64,000 nucleotides of DNA, from the NCBI RefSeq assembly GCF_010365285.1, contig NZ_CP048288.1, forward strand, positions 1-64,000, in the 5' to 3' direction. This DNA comes from Paenibacillus rhizovicinus. GTDB lineage: Bacteria; Bacillota; Bacilli; Paenibacillales; Paenibacillaceae. The position numbers and the translations under genes were made by a program. Numbering within the stretch: the first letter of the stretch is position 1; the number at the start of each line of letters is the position of its first letter. A model generated the notes under the pieces. It did not search any database and was not told where the DNA came from. It saw only the letters and a program-made list of their open reading frames with translations. Shown one piece after another: positions 1-9,575 of the stretch.

Positions 1-17
1 ATTGTTTTCCATTCCAT
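1..17 (-). CDS. 5' end of next downstream gene (partial)
   Basis: Only the first codons are inside the window. An ATG at 17-15 (minus strand) reads M-E-W-K-T and has GAGGTGA five bases upstream, overlapping the last codons of the 689-residue gene. This is the spacing seen at most other junctions here. A second ATG at 12-10 lies in another frame, so the frame is not certain. No function can be read from five codons. Confidence 0.45.
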
Positions 18-22
18 TCCGA

Positions 23-2092
23 TCACCTCGCTCTGACTTCGATCAGATTTATTTTCGGAGAGATATGCGGGACGTTCTCCTCCCGCTTCAACATCGCTCG
101 CAGCACCACTTGATTGTTCTGTGCCTCGCTGTCTTCGACTTCATAAGAAAGCTGGAAGATGCAGCTCTTGGGCAAATAATTTAACACGACCTGCTGCTCG
201 TAGATGGCGAAACAGTCCCGGCTGTTCGGAGAGATGTTGTAATACAGCGTGTGAGCATCCACGAGCTTGAGCGGCTCTTTATCAGCTCGCACCCTCTTCT
301 CCAGTGCAAGGTTGAACTTGCCGAGGTAGGTTTCATTCGGCAGCTCTGTCTCGATAAAATCCTGGCGCATCTGCATGTTGCCGAAATGATACAGCACCTG
401 GATCTCGTTCCAGCCTGGTTCTAGGGTAATTGTGACTTCCTCGTTGGAGGCGACAAGCCGTTTCTGATTGACGTATACGGCGAAGGCACCCATCCGCTTC
501 TTCGGTCCATTCTCCTGGCTCTTTAGAATGGCCAATGACATCGGCACGACTCGTGTCTCGTCGCTTTGAATACACGTCGTGAACCGATAAAAGTTGTCCG
601 TGCTGCCGCCGCCGTCCCGCTTGAGACTTAGTGTATTGCTGATCGCCAAGTAATCGATCCGCACCGCCTCTGGCCGGTTATCGTACTGATCCTTCCACGA
701 ACCATTCAACGGCATCGTGCCGTCAAACTTCACATACGTCCTCTCCCGGCGCCACTGATTGATTCCTCGCATCAGCACTTGGTTGCGCATCTCCTCGAAG
801 TCATGCGGCAACGTGCCGTCGCCATCGTCTTTGATCAGGCGGAACACCTGCATACCGTTCTTGATCTCGAGCGTCGGCTCCGCTTTGGCCATCTCCACGA
901 ACTTGGTCGGCCGAGCCGAGAACTCCACGACCTTGGCATACTTCGGCGTGGTCTCATCCAGCGAGCTGATCGGAAACCAGAGCAGCGTGTCCAGATCCTT
1001 GCTCTCGTCATAGGAGGCTACTTCGTAATCGACCTCCGTACCATGCGGGATCTCATGGCCGGCCTTGATGGACACCTGATTAATGTTGGGCGTATCGAAT
1101 ACGATCGGTGTCGTGTAGAGGATACCCTCGCTCACATAATCCTTCTTGCTGGCTGTAATATTCTTGGCTCCGAAATAATACTGGTACACACCGCCGCTGT
1201 AATCGTCGTGATCCTTTTTCTCGAAGCTAAAGCGAATACCCTTTACTGTAATCTTGGAGAAGCTCCATACCGATTTATCAACGACTTTCCGTTTGTCCTT
1301 CTCGCCTGGGATTGGGGAGAACGTGAGACCGTCATACGTATATTCCAGCTGCATGAAGACTGGCTTCACGCTGTGGGCGACATACACCACCTCGTTGATC
1401 TCTTCTTCTTGTGGGAACACCACAATCAGCTCTGCCTGGATCGTTGTTGGCGCATCGACTTTGACGACCTGCCACCAGGCAGAATTGATGTCATCATCAA
1501 ACGCATTGTTAATAGTCTCGAGGGCGGCATGAACCACGTTTGCCGTAAGCGAATTAAACTTGGCTTGGGATCCATTCAGAAGAACTTTATTACTGTTGCG
1601 TTCATTCTCCCGCAGCGTCACTTGACGATCCTTCAAGTTGATATAAGCTGTTGTACGTTGGCCATTTACGGAGGACATGTCATAGAAATTCAGAATGTTG
1701 GCGTCCACATACCCCGCTCCGTTTTGGGAAACAAGCAGGAGTTGATCAACCTTTTTTGAGATACCAGCTAGGAGGTTCCACATCTTCTGCCGCTCCGTAT
1801 CCGCAAAGGTGAAGTCGGACATAATTCGGGTGGTCTGCTGAATCGTCGCTTCATAGGCGTCGGAGATGTCTTGATGAATGAGCCTAATATCGCTGTTATA
1901 CAAATCGGTGTCGGACTTTTGCCTGCGAAACAATTTCGTAGCTTTGAAACCGGGAGCTCCAGGGACATTGCCCCGGAGCCATTGGCCAAAGTGATACGTA
2001 ATGGTTTGCAGCGTCGGATATTTGCCTTCCAGCAAATAATATTTCACGATCTTTTCGATCGCCCGTGTAACTTGGATCTGCCTGATTCCCAT
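23..2092 (-). CDS. virion structural protein with discoidin-like domain (689 aa)
   Basis: I do not recognise a named family. Residues about 65-125 are a long amphipathic helix region that could form a coiled coil. About 190-320 form a beta-rich segment (F-D-D-D-x-N-S-A-W-W start, then a hydrophobic strand and E-E-I-N-E-V) that looks like an F5/8 C (discoidin-like) sandwich. The rest is beta-rich with a lectin-like W-N-E-I-Q-V strand pattern near 560. The same helix-plus-sandwich plan occurs in the 528- and 817-residue proteins at 4991-6577 and 6800-9253, so the three are probably paralogs forming peripheral baseplate or fibre parts. The ATG at 2092 follows GGGTGA by six bases. Role inferred from context only. 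Confidence 0.75.
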   Translation of the reverse strand: MGIRQIQVTRAIEKIVKYYLLEGKYPTLQTITYHFGQWLRGNVPGAPGFKATKLFRRQKSDTDLYNSDIRLIHQDISDAYEATIQQTTRIMSDFTFADTERQKMWNLLAGISKKVDQLLLVSQNGAGYVDANILNFYDMSSVNGQRTTAYINLKDRQVTLRENERNSNKVLLNGSQAKFNSLTANVVHAALETINNAFDDDINSAWWQVVKVDAPTTIQAELIVVFPQEEEINEVVYVAHSVKPVFMQLEYTYDGLTFSPIPGEKDKRKVVDKSVWSFSKITVKGIRFSFEKKDHDDYSGGVYQYYFGAKNITASKKDYVSEGILYTTPIVFDTPNINQVSIKAGHEIPHGTEVDYEVASYDESKDLDTLLWFPISSLDETTPKYAKVVEFSARPTKFVEMAKAEPTLEIKNGMQVFRLIKDDGDGTLPHDFEEMRNQVLMRGINQWRRERTYVKFDGTMPLNGSWKDQYDNRPEAVRIDYLAISNTLSLKRDGGGSTDNFYRFTTCIQSDETRVVPMSLAILKSQENGPKKRMGAFAVYVNQKRLVASNEEVTITLEPGWNEIQVLYHFGNMQMRQDFIETELPNETYLGKFNLALEKRVRADKEPLKLVDAHTLYYNISPNSRDCFAIYEQQVVLNYLPKSCIFQLSYEVEDSEAQNNQVVLRAMLKREENVPHISPKINLIEVRAR

Positions 2093-2111
2093 TGAATATC
2101 ACCCGCTTCTT

Positions 2112-4994
2112 TTATACTGGACAGAGAACTTTATAGCTCCATGCTGTTGAGCCTGAACCGATGACAACGACTTTAATGAAATCGACGCCGTTATACGGAT
2201 TGTAGTAGAATGACAAACTATTTGTTCCGGATACCGGTCCACCGGTTTGCGCCACTAGCATATCTTGATAGTACACTTGCATTTCATCTGGAACTGTTTG
2301 CATGTTGTAGTCGATCACGACATTGCCTGGCGTACCTCCAAGCTTATGGAAGTTGGTTGTCGTACCAGCGCCCCCGGATTGCGATTGTACACCGCATGCG
2401 TATACATTGCCGTCGCTGGAGCACGTAATAATGTTGACCTGCTTTGTGGTGCTCGCCGTCGTTCCGCCAACCATTGTCACTTCAAAAATGAAGGTGTACA
2501 TGCCCGGAGAGAGCGTGTCCTTGGAGATGGTAGTCGAGAATGACCTTACCCCGAATGCACCATTGCCGGTGTACCAAACATGCCCAGTAGTATCGCTGAT
2601 CTTCACGGTGCTAACACCTCGGCTATCCCCACCGATAACATTCATACCAACAGCCAAATCCTTATTGCTGCACTCTATGCCAGAGACAACAGCATCTATG
2701 GTTGGTGGCGGCGTGCATTGACGGATGAAGATGGTCGTCGTCGCCATATCCGTTCGCCCCTCCATGTCCTCAACAGTAGCCGTCAGCGTGATCGTTTGAC
2801 CGCCCGTATAGGTATTGGCTGGCACAGTGATACTGTAGCTGCCGGTCGTTGTTGAACCATTGACGTTTTGCTGCGTCCATGTCCGGCCAAGATTATCTAC
2901 GACCTTATAAGATTTAATGCGACGCTGCGCACTGACTGATCCGCTAAACGTCCAACTGACGTCATTACACGTATCGATTAAAGTGCTGATCGTAATATCC
3001 GGCGAACAATTCATGAGCGTAAATTCCATAATTGGTTTGTTCGGTGTCGATACGACAGTTGGACTCACCTGATCGCTGTTGTTCGTTGCCCATCCCGTTA
3101 CACGATAGTCGCCCGGCTGCAGAGAGCTCGTGTTGATCGTAAAGTTGAAATCAATCCGTTTTTGGCCAGTGCCTATGATACGGTACGGCGACATATCGAT
3201 TAGATCGCCGGTGAAGAAGAACTTCACTTCTTTTAGGCCATCAAAGTCCTCTGCGTATCCCTTCACTTGAATAGCGTCCATGATGCAGGCCTGAATATGG
3301 CTGAACGGGAATGGCTCGATGTAAACGTGGGGCACATTCGGCGGATTGGCCGGATCAATACCGATGTCGTCATCGTTTTGTTTGGAGTCATCAATCGGAC
3401 AATGGTTGTTCGTGAACTCCTCCATGAACTTGAAGGCCACGTAATCGTTGACGTTCATCATGCTTGGCGCATTCGCATAGTTTCCGGCTTTGATCTCGCT
3501 GATCCATGGGCAGTTCACGATTTCCTTTGGCTCACCAACCATGAGCTCGTAATGACGAGTACCCTCTGTTGCAAAGGCTACTTCTTGGGACCATGCCTCT
3601 TTTGAATTGCCATAGTAATCGGAGAACTTGATCGCCACGCCGGTGACGTGTGCGTTATAAGAGCCGGCGCCTTCTTTTAACTGCTTTACCATAACAGTTA
3701 CACCATTGAACATATCCGACCAGCCAATCATCATCTTCACGTCGCCCATCATGACGGGCGTGCTGCCGAGCCCATCCATAGGAATTACAGCCCGCTCCAG
3801 CTTGTCGGTATTCGGATCATAAAATTGTACGATGATTCCGTCCCATAGAAGACAATCTCGCTGCGGGCCATTATCCGGATCGTATGGTTCGACTGGAGGG
3901 TCTGTTAGATCCAAATCCTTCGTGTGATCTCCGGGCTTGAAATCATGCGAGATTAGACAATGTTTGCTCGTAAAGTCAGCATCGAATGTGAAGATCACGT
4001 AGTCGTTCTGTGCGCCGATCGCCGGTGCAGTGGAGAAGTCTCCATTCTGTGCTGCCGTAATCCAGACACTTGGGTTTTTCGAAGATGGCTCGCCGAGCAT
4101 CGCCCCGACGTTTTTGGCGCCATTAGACTTGCTAGCCACGGCGGCGGCCCACGTCGTGATCTCCTTATCGTAATTGTCCTTGTACACCACGCCAATCGAG
4201 GAGAGCTGAAATGCAGTGCCGCTGGAATCATAGCTTTCAGTCATCATGACAATGACGCCGTTGTTTGCTGCGTTCCATCCGAAGGTGACTTTATCCCCGT
4301 TCCCGTTATCCAATTCGTAAGGAAGCCAGTCATACGGAATGTCGATGGATTCCAGTGTTTTGGTGTCACGATGGTAATATTGCACCAGCAGGGTGTCGAA
4401 CAACATGCAGTCACGGACTTTGACCGGCGGCGGCGGTATCGTGCAGTCCTTCAGAGAAAGCACGTAGCTGTCAGTATCGACATTGCCTTTGCTGTCGTAT
4501 CCTTTCACCTCAATGGAGATGGTTCCGCCCATCAGGTATTTATCGGTAGGGACCTTGAAGTTATAGGCCATCTCCGTTCTGTCGCCGACTCCCTTTTTCT
4601 CTTCGACCACTTCTCCGTTGATCAGAAGCACGACTTTGGTGATTCCAAATGGCCCGTCAACAACACCGGACACGGGTAATTGATCGCCATGACAAAGGGA
4701 CGCCAGTTTGTTTGTGATCCTCACGTTTAATTCCGGATGATCCGGATCTGGCTCATCTCCGTCATCATCGACGGGTGGTGGCGTCTGCGGATGTTCATCT
4801 GGATCCGGCGGTGGCGGTGGATCTCCAGCCGACGGTGGTGATGGTGGGAAGTACGGTGGGTCGATCACCTCGTCGCCGTCTCCTGCGTCCTCGTATGCTC
4901 TGCGGCTGGAGGCCTGGCTGTCCGATGCCTCGCCCTGCAGATACGCCTTAATAGTGAATCCCTTTAAGATGGGTGATGTATATTTCTCACTCAC
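2112..4994 (-). CDS. Pro-rich, Ig-like repeat tail protein (960 aa)
   Basis: A modular surface protein. Residues about 45-90 are a Pro/Asp-rich linker. An Ig-like domain follows, then two copies of a domain of about 165 residues that each open with R-D-C and close near a second Cys (K-H-C and N-H-C). Further Ig/Big-like domains follow, several bounded by single cysteines. The last about 95 residues match a beta-sandwich I know from other phage tail and surface proteins: a V-P-D-E-M-Q-V-Y-Y strand, then T-G-G-P-V-S-G, then a strand ending W-S-Y-K-V-L-C-P. The start is GTG at 4994-4992, with a purine-rich GGGGAG just upstream and no closer ATG. It overlaps the upstream gene by four bases. The role is likely a fibre or whisker that meets the host surface. 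Confidence 0.75.
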   Translation of the reverse strand: MSEKYTSPILKGFTIKAYLQGEASDSQASSRRAYEDAGDGDEVIDPPYFPPSPPSAGDPPPPPDPDEHPQTPPPVDDDGDEPDPDHPELNVRITNKLASLCHGDQLPVSGVVDGPFGITKVVLLINGEVVEEKKGVGDRTEMAYNFKVPTDKYLMGGTISIEVKGYDSKGNVDTDSYVLSLKDCTIPPPPVKVRDCMLFDTLLVQYYHRDTKTLESIDIPYDWLPYELDNGNGDKVTFGWNAANNGVIVMMTESYDSSGTAFQLSSIGVVYKDNYDKEITTWAAAVASKSNGAKNVGAMLGEPSSKNPSVWITAAQNGDFSTAPAIGAQNDYVIFTFDADFTSKHCLISHDFKPGDHTKDLDLTDPPVEPYDPDNGPQRDCLLWDGIIVQFYDPNTDKLERAVIPMDGLGSTPVMMGDVKMMIGWSDMFNGVTVMVKQLKEGAGSYNAHVTGVAIKFSDYYGNSKEAWSQEVAFATEGTRHYELMVGEPKEIVNCPWISEIKAGNYANAPSMMNVNDYVAFKFMEEFTNNHCPIDDSKQNDDDIGIDPANPPNVPHVYIEPFPFSHIQACIMDAIQVKGYAEDFDGLKEVKFFFTGDLIDMSPYRIIGTGQKRIDFNFTINTSSLQPGDYRVTGWATNNSDQVSPTVVSTPNKPIMEFTLMNCSPDITISTLIDTCNDVSWTFSGSVSAQRRIKSYKVVDNLGRTWTQQNVNGSTTTGSYSITVPANTYTGGQTITLTATVEDMEGRTDMATTTIFIRQCTPPPTIDAVVSGIECSNKDLAVGMNVIGGDSRGVSTVKISDTTGHVWYTGNGAFGVRSFSTTISKDTLSPGMYTFIFEVTMVGGTTASTTKQVNIITCSSDGNVYACGVQSQSGGAGTTTNFHKLGGTPGNVVIDYNMQTVPDEMQVYYQDMLVAQTGGPVSGTNSLSFYYNPYNGVDFIKVVVIGSGSTAWSYKVLCPV

Positions 4995-6577
4995 GCCTCT
5001 CCCCCCGTTTCCGCCGGCCGTTCAAATAGCATTCGCATCCGGATACTGTACACCGGATATTCTGTTTCCAGATACCCCGGCCGTGGGTTCGCCTGTTGCG
5101 ACTGCTTCTCTACTTGCTGAATCGTGTAGATCTTTGGCGCCATCGCCTCGTCAGAGCTGCTCGCCATTTGCCGGCCCATTGGCGTAATGTCGTGCCAGGT
5201 CGCTCCATCATCAATTGATACCTGGTACTTGATGTACTGCGGCATTTCTTCTCTGACGTCGAGTGTGATTTTCTCGAGCGGCTGCTCAAAGTAGTACGGC
5301 TCCGTGACGATTTCACCAGTAGCTTCGTATTCGGTTGAGAAGATCTCGATGTCCCGGATCCCAATACAATACCGCCATCCCTCAAATCGTTCGATGCCCA
5401 TTTCGATGTTCTCGTCGTTCAAACTGTATTGCACGTTGGAGATGATGTTCTCCATTGATTGCGTCGTGCCGTCCGGCGTCTGCGGGCCATATGTAGCGTC
5501 TACAGAGGTGGGCGTCGCTTTAACCTGAACACCCAGATCCTGCAGCGCAATCTGCGGACCCTCGACTCGTGGCAAATGCGTCGGTGAATATTCCTTATTG
5601 ATCGTGTCGAATACATAGTCCGGGCCGTTTTCGATCTGCCGCTTGGCCTCATAATAGATGTGGCCAATGTCCGTAAAGTATTTCTCCGGCTGCTCAAACA
5701 GGATCGTGATGACCTTCGCCGTGCGTGGCGAGAAATGGAACGTGTAGTCGGAATCGAGCTTGGCGCTGGTCATCACTGATAATGGTGCGCTCGTGCCGTC
5801 CGAAACCAGGATATCTTTGACGATCGCCGTTTTGGCGCCATGGTTGGGCGGCGTGTACATATTCACATTGATTTGGTTGATCAGCGATTCTTCAGCCAGG
5901 ATAACCTGCAGATTCAGCTTCAGCACTCCGCCGTCAGGATCTCGGGCGAATCGAAGTGTCTGGTTCCCATTCACTTGATAATCCCATCCGAGATTCTTGG
6001 CCACCGCTTGTTTGTCTTGCTCTCGCACATTGACGAGCTCGTATTCGAACCATGTGTTTGCGTCGCCATCCAGCACAACGCCATATGCACCATGGTTGTT
6101 CTTCTCGCCCACGAACCGGTATGTGTAATCGTTGTTCGTTAAGGAGCTGCCCGGTGACACGGTGATCTCATGATTATTACCAGGGAAGCCATTGGACTCG
6201 CTGCCGATAATGAAATTCTTGTAGGTCTTGTTGCCGGGAACAATCGTAATCGTGGCTTCTTTGCCGACGCTTGACTGGCTTGTCTGGCCCAGTGTGACGG
6301 TGCCGTTCTCGATATGCGCTGGCGTCCCGCTGATCCGATCAAAATCAATCTTATCGTTATTGGCGAAGTCGTTACGGCAGAAAACGATCTGGCCGTTGAC
6401 ATTCAGGTTGGACGAGAGTAGCTCCAAATCCTTGAGCTTGTCGGCGATCTGGTCGAACTCGGCCTGGAGCATGCTTTGCTGCACGACGTTATGATTGAAA
6501 TCCGCATACAGTGCCCGGCCGATGATATCGACTTCTTGAAAGAGCAGATCCATATCCTGTTTAATCTCGCCCATCAT
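4991..6577 (-). CDS. virion structural protein with discoidin-like domain (528 aa)
   Basis: Residues 1-60 are helical and probably coiled-coil. A V-L-D-G-D-A-N-T-W-F-E motif near 165 opens a discoidin-like sandwich ending around 290. This matches the plan of the 689- and 817-residue neighbours. The C-terminal half holds more beta domains, including a Y-Q-V-S-I-D-D-G-A-T-W-H segment of the type seen in phage fibre modules. The start ATG overlaps the stop of the 77-residue gene (ATGATG containing TGA) and has no good ribosome site of its own. Translation is therefore probably coupled to the upstream gene. A second ATG follows immediately. The function is inferred to be baseplate or fibre structure. 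Confidence 0.75.
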   Translation of the reverse strand: MMGEIKQDMDLLFQEVDIIGRALYADFNHNVVQQSMLQAEFDQIADKLKDLELLSSNLNVNGQIVFCRNDFANNDKIDFDRISGTPAHIENGTVTLGQTSQSSVGKEATITIVPGNKTYKNFIIGSESNGFPGNNHEITVSPGSSLTNNDYTYRFVGEKNNHGAYGVVLDGDANTWFEYELVNVREQDKQAVAKNLGWDYQVNGNQTLRFARDPDGGVLKLNLQVILAEESLINQINVNMYTPPNHGAKTAIVKDILVSDGTSAPLSVMTSAKLDSDYTFHFSPRTAKVITILFEQPEKYFTDIGHIYYEAKRQIENGPDYVFDTINKEYSPTHLPRVEGPQIALQDLGVQVKATPTSVDATYGPQTPDGTTQSMENIISNVQYSLNDENIEMGIERFEGWRYCIGIRDIEIFSTEYEATGEIVTEPYYFEQPLEKITLDVREEMPQYIKYQVSIDDGATWHDITPMGRQMASSSDEAMAPKIYTIQQVEKQSQQANPRPGYLETEYPVYSIRMRMLFERPAETGGEA

Positions 6578-6807
6578 ATTGTTGAAGTCGGCACTCCATG
6601 GGGGCCGCCATCGACCGCATATCGAGGAATCATCATTGGCTGGCCGGCTGATACGAAGAAGTCCTGAAACGCCTTGAAGACTGTTTGAATCAGCTTGGTA
6701 TCCGACTTGATCGTGCCATCATCGAACTTGGCCTTTGCCTGCTCGAACTGGAAACGGGCCTGCAGATAAAGCATCTGCGAGTTATTTTTAATCGGCTCAT
6801 TAGACAT
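6574..6807 (-). CDS. small structural or assembly protein (77 aa)
   Basis: An unrecognised 77-residue protein, mostly helical in the first half (A-R-F-Q-F-E-Q-A-K-A-K-F) with F-K-A-F-Q-D-F-F near residue 50. The open frame runs further upstream, but the ATG at 6807 has AGGAGG six bases before it. The longer version would add residues that only shadow the neighbouring gene. It overlaps the end of the 817-residue gene by eight bases and the next gene by four. This looks like tight translational coupling of three genes and suggests an adaptor or assembly factor for the two large neighbours. Confidence 0.7.
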   Translation of the reverse strand: MSNEPIKNNSQMLYLQARFQFEQAKAKFDDGTIKSDTKLIQTVFKAFQDFFVSAGQPMMIPRYAVDGGPHGVPTSTI

Positions 6808-9253
6808 TGCGTACCTCCTGGTCATAGCTTTGGCAGCGGAGCGTGTAATTGTAAAGGGCCGGCGTAATGCTCTCATAACCGGCATGATTGCGGCGCAGGA
6901 TGGCTTTAAGCCGAACGTCGGTTGTTAGGTAGTAATAGTCAACCGTTATATCTTTGAGCTCATCAACGGTCGGCGTGGTTGGGAAATAAATCTTGCTACC
7001 GATCTGAGCGAATACCTTCTCGCCGCTTGTCGCTTGTAACCGCTCCTTGTCATAAGTCCCGTTCGTGTAATTGGTGATGTTCGTATACTCTACTCCGCCG
7101 ACCCGCACGATGATCGGGTAGTACATGTCGGCAGCATTGAACTGGCTGCTGTCTTGGTTGTAGCGCTCGTTCTCCCCGTCGTAGCTGAAAACTTGCTCCC
7201 GGAAAATGTAAGGCGTATGCTTCAGCGTGACCGTGTAATTGGCATCGACCGCATCGAACGTTTCACCCGTCTCCCCATTGTCATTGATGTATTGCAACGG
7301 CTCAATGAGCGCCTGATCGATATCTACGAAGTAGGCGTCGTCGGATGGCTTGTAGCTTGCGGTATATGTGCTGGCCGGTGAATAGAAGTCTCTCAAAATG
7401 CCGATCTTCTTGCCGTCAACTGAGAGCTTATACATGAATGCTGGGAGTGGCTCGCCATTTCTCCGAATCGTTACTGTGTCGTTCGAGATAGCCTGGAAGC
7501 GGAAGCTAAATTGGATCGTGTCTTTCAGCTCTTCATACTCCTCACCCACGGTGTTGCCCATCAAGAGTTCGCCTTCGACATAGGCTTTGTTGGATGGCAG
7601 GATCGGTTTCCAGGATCCCGGATCCGGATTCTTGGTGTACCCCAGGTAGAATTCGATGTCCGTGATCGGCGCCTTGTCGCCCTGATCCATGTCAATTGTC
7701 TGATGCTTCTCCACTGTAGTCAGTGTGACTGTTTTCAGGTTGCTGGCCAGCGGCAGCGGCTTCGACACATAAATCGACTGCTGGTTGTAGCGGCGGCCGA
7801 CGATGCTGATGTTGTAGGCGCCATATAGATAGGTGTATTTGGATACCGGCTGCCACTCGCTCGCCAACGTCCCTTCTGTCTCTGCCTGAGTCTTCTTCTG
7901 ATTCGGCGCAATGGCTCGCAGTGCTAGCTGCATTGGGTTGGTATACTGGCCGGTCTTCACGACCTCCATGGCCTGCTTGGCGGCATCGAGCACGCCTTTT
8001 GCCTGTTCTCCCTTTTCCTTTGCCCAGTCCTGAAGAGCGGTGAGGTACCGACTCCATCCAGAGATTTCGTTTTTCTTGTCGAACTCAGCGATGGACTCGC
8101 CCGGCTGTTTGAAGTCCTGTGTCAGCTGCCGGTTGCCGGCGATCTTATCCCAGAGCTCAGCTTGATTGGCTTCATCCTTATTGACGATAAAGTTCTCTTT
8201 CGCATAGTTCTCTTGGCGAATCAACACTCGGAGCTTGGATATTTCTACAGAAGGAAATTGGAAGCTCATCTGTGTGTTGGACGTTTGGCTGCGCTGATAT
8301 GGACTCTCGTGAACTGGTGTGACGAGCTCATACACGTTGCCGTCGTACACCGATGATTCGTAGCCGTGAATACTAACGATTTGCATCGGGAATCCACAGT
8401 ATGGATCGAAGGTGATTTCTGAGACAGGCGTAACACCGTTCAGGGTAATTTCTAATTCACAAAGCGCTCCAGTGGTCGGTGTGTTCTTGTAGTCATGATT
8501 CCAGATATCGTCAATGTTGTGCTCAAGCGGTGCATCCGCCAAAATGACCTCCGCCCAGAAGCTTTCCTGCGAGCTGTCGATCGCATAATCAATCGTGTAC
8601 TTCGGATTGCCGGCAACCATGCCGGTCCGGTTTTTCACTTCAATGCGAGCCAGCTTGGCGCCATAGGGATTCTTGAGCTGATCAATCGTCTGTGCTGAAG
8701 AGAGCTGCAACCGGTCCACCACCGTTTCGGCCATGTACTCCGGAGGTAAATAGTTGCCCTGGCGTTCTTTCTGCAGAAGCAGCAGCGCATCGCTGGACGT
8801 TTCTGTATACTGCGGCGCCTTGAACTGTTCATGAACACCGGATAGGAATCCATCCGTGTTGGACATGACCAGCTTGTGCCGCTCTAACCTGGAGTCCAGG
8901 GCAGCGATCTTCTTTTGAATATCGGCCAGCATGGAGCGAGTGAGCTGCTGGTTATCGGTCAAAAGACGGTCGAGCTGATCTGAAACATCAAAGAGTGTGG
9001 CCAGATCGAACTCAATCTCCTGCATATTGGCGTTATAGGATTCGGAGCTGGTCAGCTCGGATTGATTGCGGGGCGTGAACGTCGGTTTTCCGTCCCGCCG
9101 GTCCAGGCCCTTGAGCAGCCGCTCGAGTTCTGCAGCCAGCTCGGTTTCCGACTTGATAATACCTTGACGCTGGCGGCTTTCCAGTAGCTCCATCAATTTC
9201 TTTCGCTGCGTCTCCGGCATGGTTAAGAGAAAATCATTAAGGAACTTACCCAC
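6800..9253 (-). CDS. virion structural protein with discoidin-like domain (817 aa)
   Basis: Residues 1-150 are strongly helical (K-K-L-M-E-L-L-E-S, then a D-Q-L-D-R-L-L heptad run). A Y-A-I-D-S-S-Q-E-S-F-W motif near 220 starts a discoidin-like sandwich with an F-D-P-Y-C-G-F-P loop. A helical linker with A-K-Q-A-M-E-V-V follows around residues 400-440, then several beta domains up to the C terminus. It shares its layout with the 528- and 689-residue proteins. The start is GTG at 9253, with AGGTGA four to five bases upstream. The next in-frame ATG (T-M-P-E-T-Q) is 11 codons later and has no ribosome site. It is most likely a baseplate-attached fibre or wedge component; no enzymatic motif is seen. 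Confidence 0.75.
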   Translation of the reverse strand: MGKFLNDFLLTMPETQRKKLMELLESRQRQGIIKSETELAAELERLLKGLDRRDGKPTFTPRNQSELTSSESYNANMQEIEFDLATLFDVSDQLDRLLTDNQQLTRSMLADIQKKIAALDSRLERHKLVMSNTDGFLSGVHEQFKAPQYTETSSDALLLLQKERQGNYLPPEYMAETVVDRLQLSSAQTIDQLKNPYGAKLARIEVKNRTGMVAGNPKYTIDYAIDSSQESFWAEVILADAPLEHNIDDIWNHDYKNTPTTGALCELEITLNGVTPVSEITFDPYCGFPMQIVSIHGYESSVYDGNVYELVTPVHESPYQRSQTSNTQMSFQFPSVEISKLRVLIRQENYAKENFIVNKDEANQAELWDKIAGNRQLTQDFKQPGESIAEFDKKNEISGWSRYLTALQDWAKEKGEQAKGVLDAAKQAMEVVKTGQYTNPMQLALRAIAPNQKKTQAETEGTLASEWQPVSKYTYLYGAYNISIVGRRYNQQSIYVSKPLPLASNLKTVTLTTVEKHQTIDMDQGDKAPITDIEFYLGYTKNPDPGSWKPILPSNKAYVEGELLMGNTVGEEYEELKDTIQFSFRFQAISNDTVTIRRNGEPLPAFMYKLSVDGKKIGILRDFYSPASTYTASYKPSDDAYFVDIDQALIEPLQYINDNGETGETFDAVDANYTVTLKHTPYIFREQVFSYDGENERYNQDSSQFNAADMYYPIIVRVGGVEYTNITNYTNGTYDKERLQATSGEKVFAQIGSKIYFPTTPTVDELKDITVDYYYLTTDVRLKAILRRNHAGYESITPALYNYTLRCQSYDQEVRNV

Positions 9254-9257
9254 GATG

Positions 9258-9554
9258 TCACCTGCTTTCTGTTCGTAATGATGCCGGCTTTGGCGGCGTC
9301 AGGCCTGGTGGCCAGCCATAATTCTGTTCTTCTTTCTCGTACTCGTTATAGCAAGACCCGCAGCAAGTATATGTCCAGTCGCCGTTTCGCCGCTTTTGTG
9401 TGAACACATTTTTCCTGGTATTCACCCGAAACCAAACCTTGCACTTATCACATTTCCAATCACCGATCAGCCACCGAGCAATGTGATATAAAATCCAAGC
9501 AGGGATAATAATCCACCCGAACAAGATCCAAAATATTGGCATCCTAAAAATCAT
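9258..9554 (-). CDS. small membrane protein with zinc-ribbon-like cysteines (98 aa)
   Basis: Residues about 5-30 form one hydrophobic membrane helix (P-I-F-W-I-L-F-G-W-I-I-I-P). A soluble part follows with C-D-K-C and later C-C-G-S-C, the spacing of a zinc ribbon. The C terminus is charged and Pro-rich. The ATG at 9554 follows AGGAGGGG by about five bases. The gene ends five bases before the next start and is preceded by a UUCG-loop hairpin. A membrane protein is out of place among virion parts. It may be a host-directed accessory gene (exclusion or lysis related) or a membrane-anchored assembly factor. The function is unknown. Confidence 0.75.
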   Translation of the reverse strand: MIFRMPIFWILFGWIIIPAWILYHIARWLIGDWKCDKCKVWFRVNTRKNVFTQKRRNGDWTYTCCGSCYNEYEKEEQNYGWPPGLTPPKPASLRTESR

Positions 9555-9575
9555 GAGAACCCCTCCTATGTAGAG

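Noticed and set aside
779-1759. Long plus-strand open frame (326 codons) opposite the 689-residue gene
   Set aside because: It is antisense to a well-formed gene, has no good ribosome site, and its residues show no domain pattern; it mirrors the codon bias of the real gene.
3960-4679. Plus-strand frame of 239 codons
   Set aside because: Shadow opposite the Ig-like protein; no start context or known motif.
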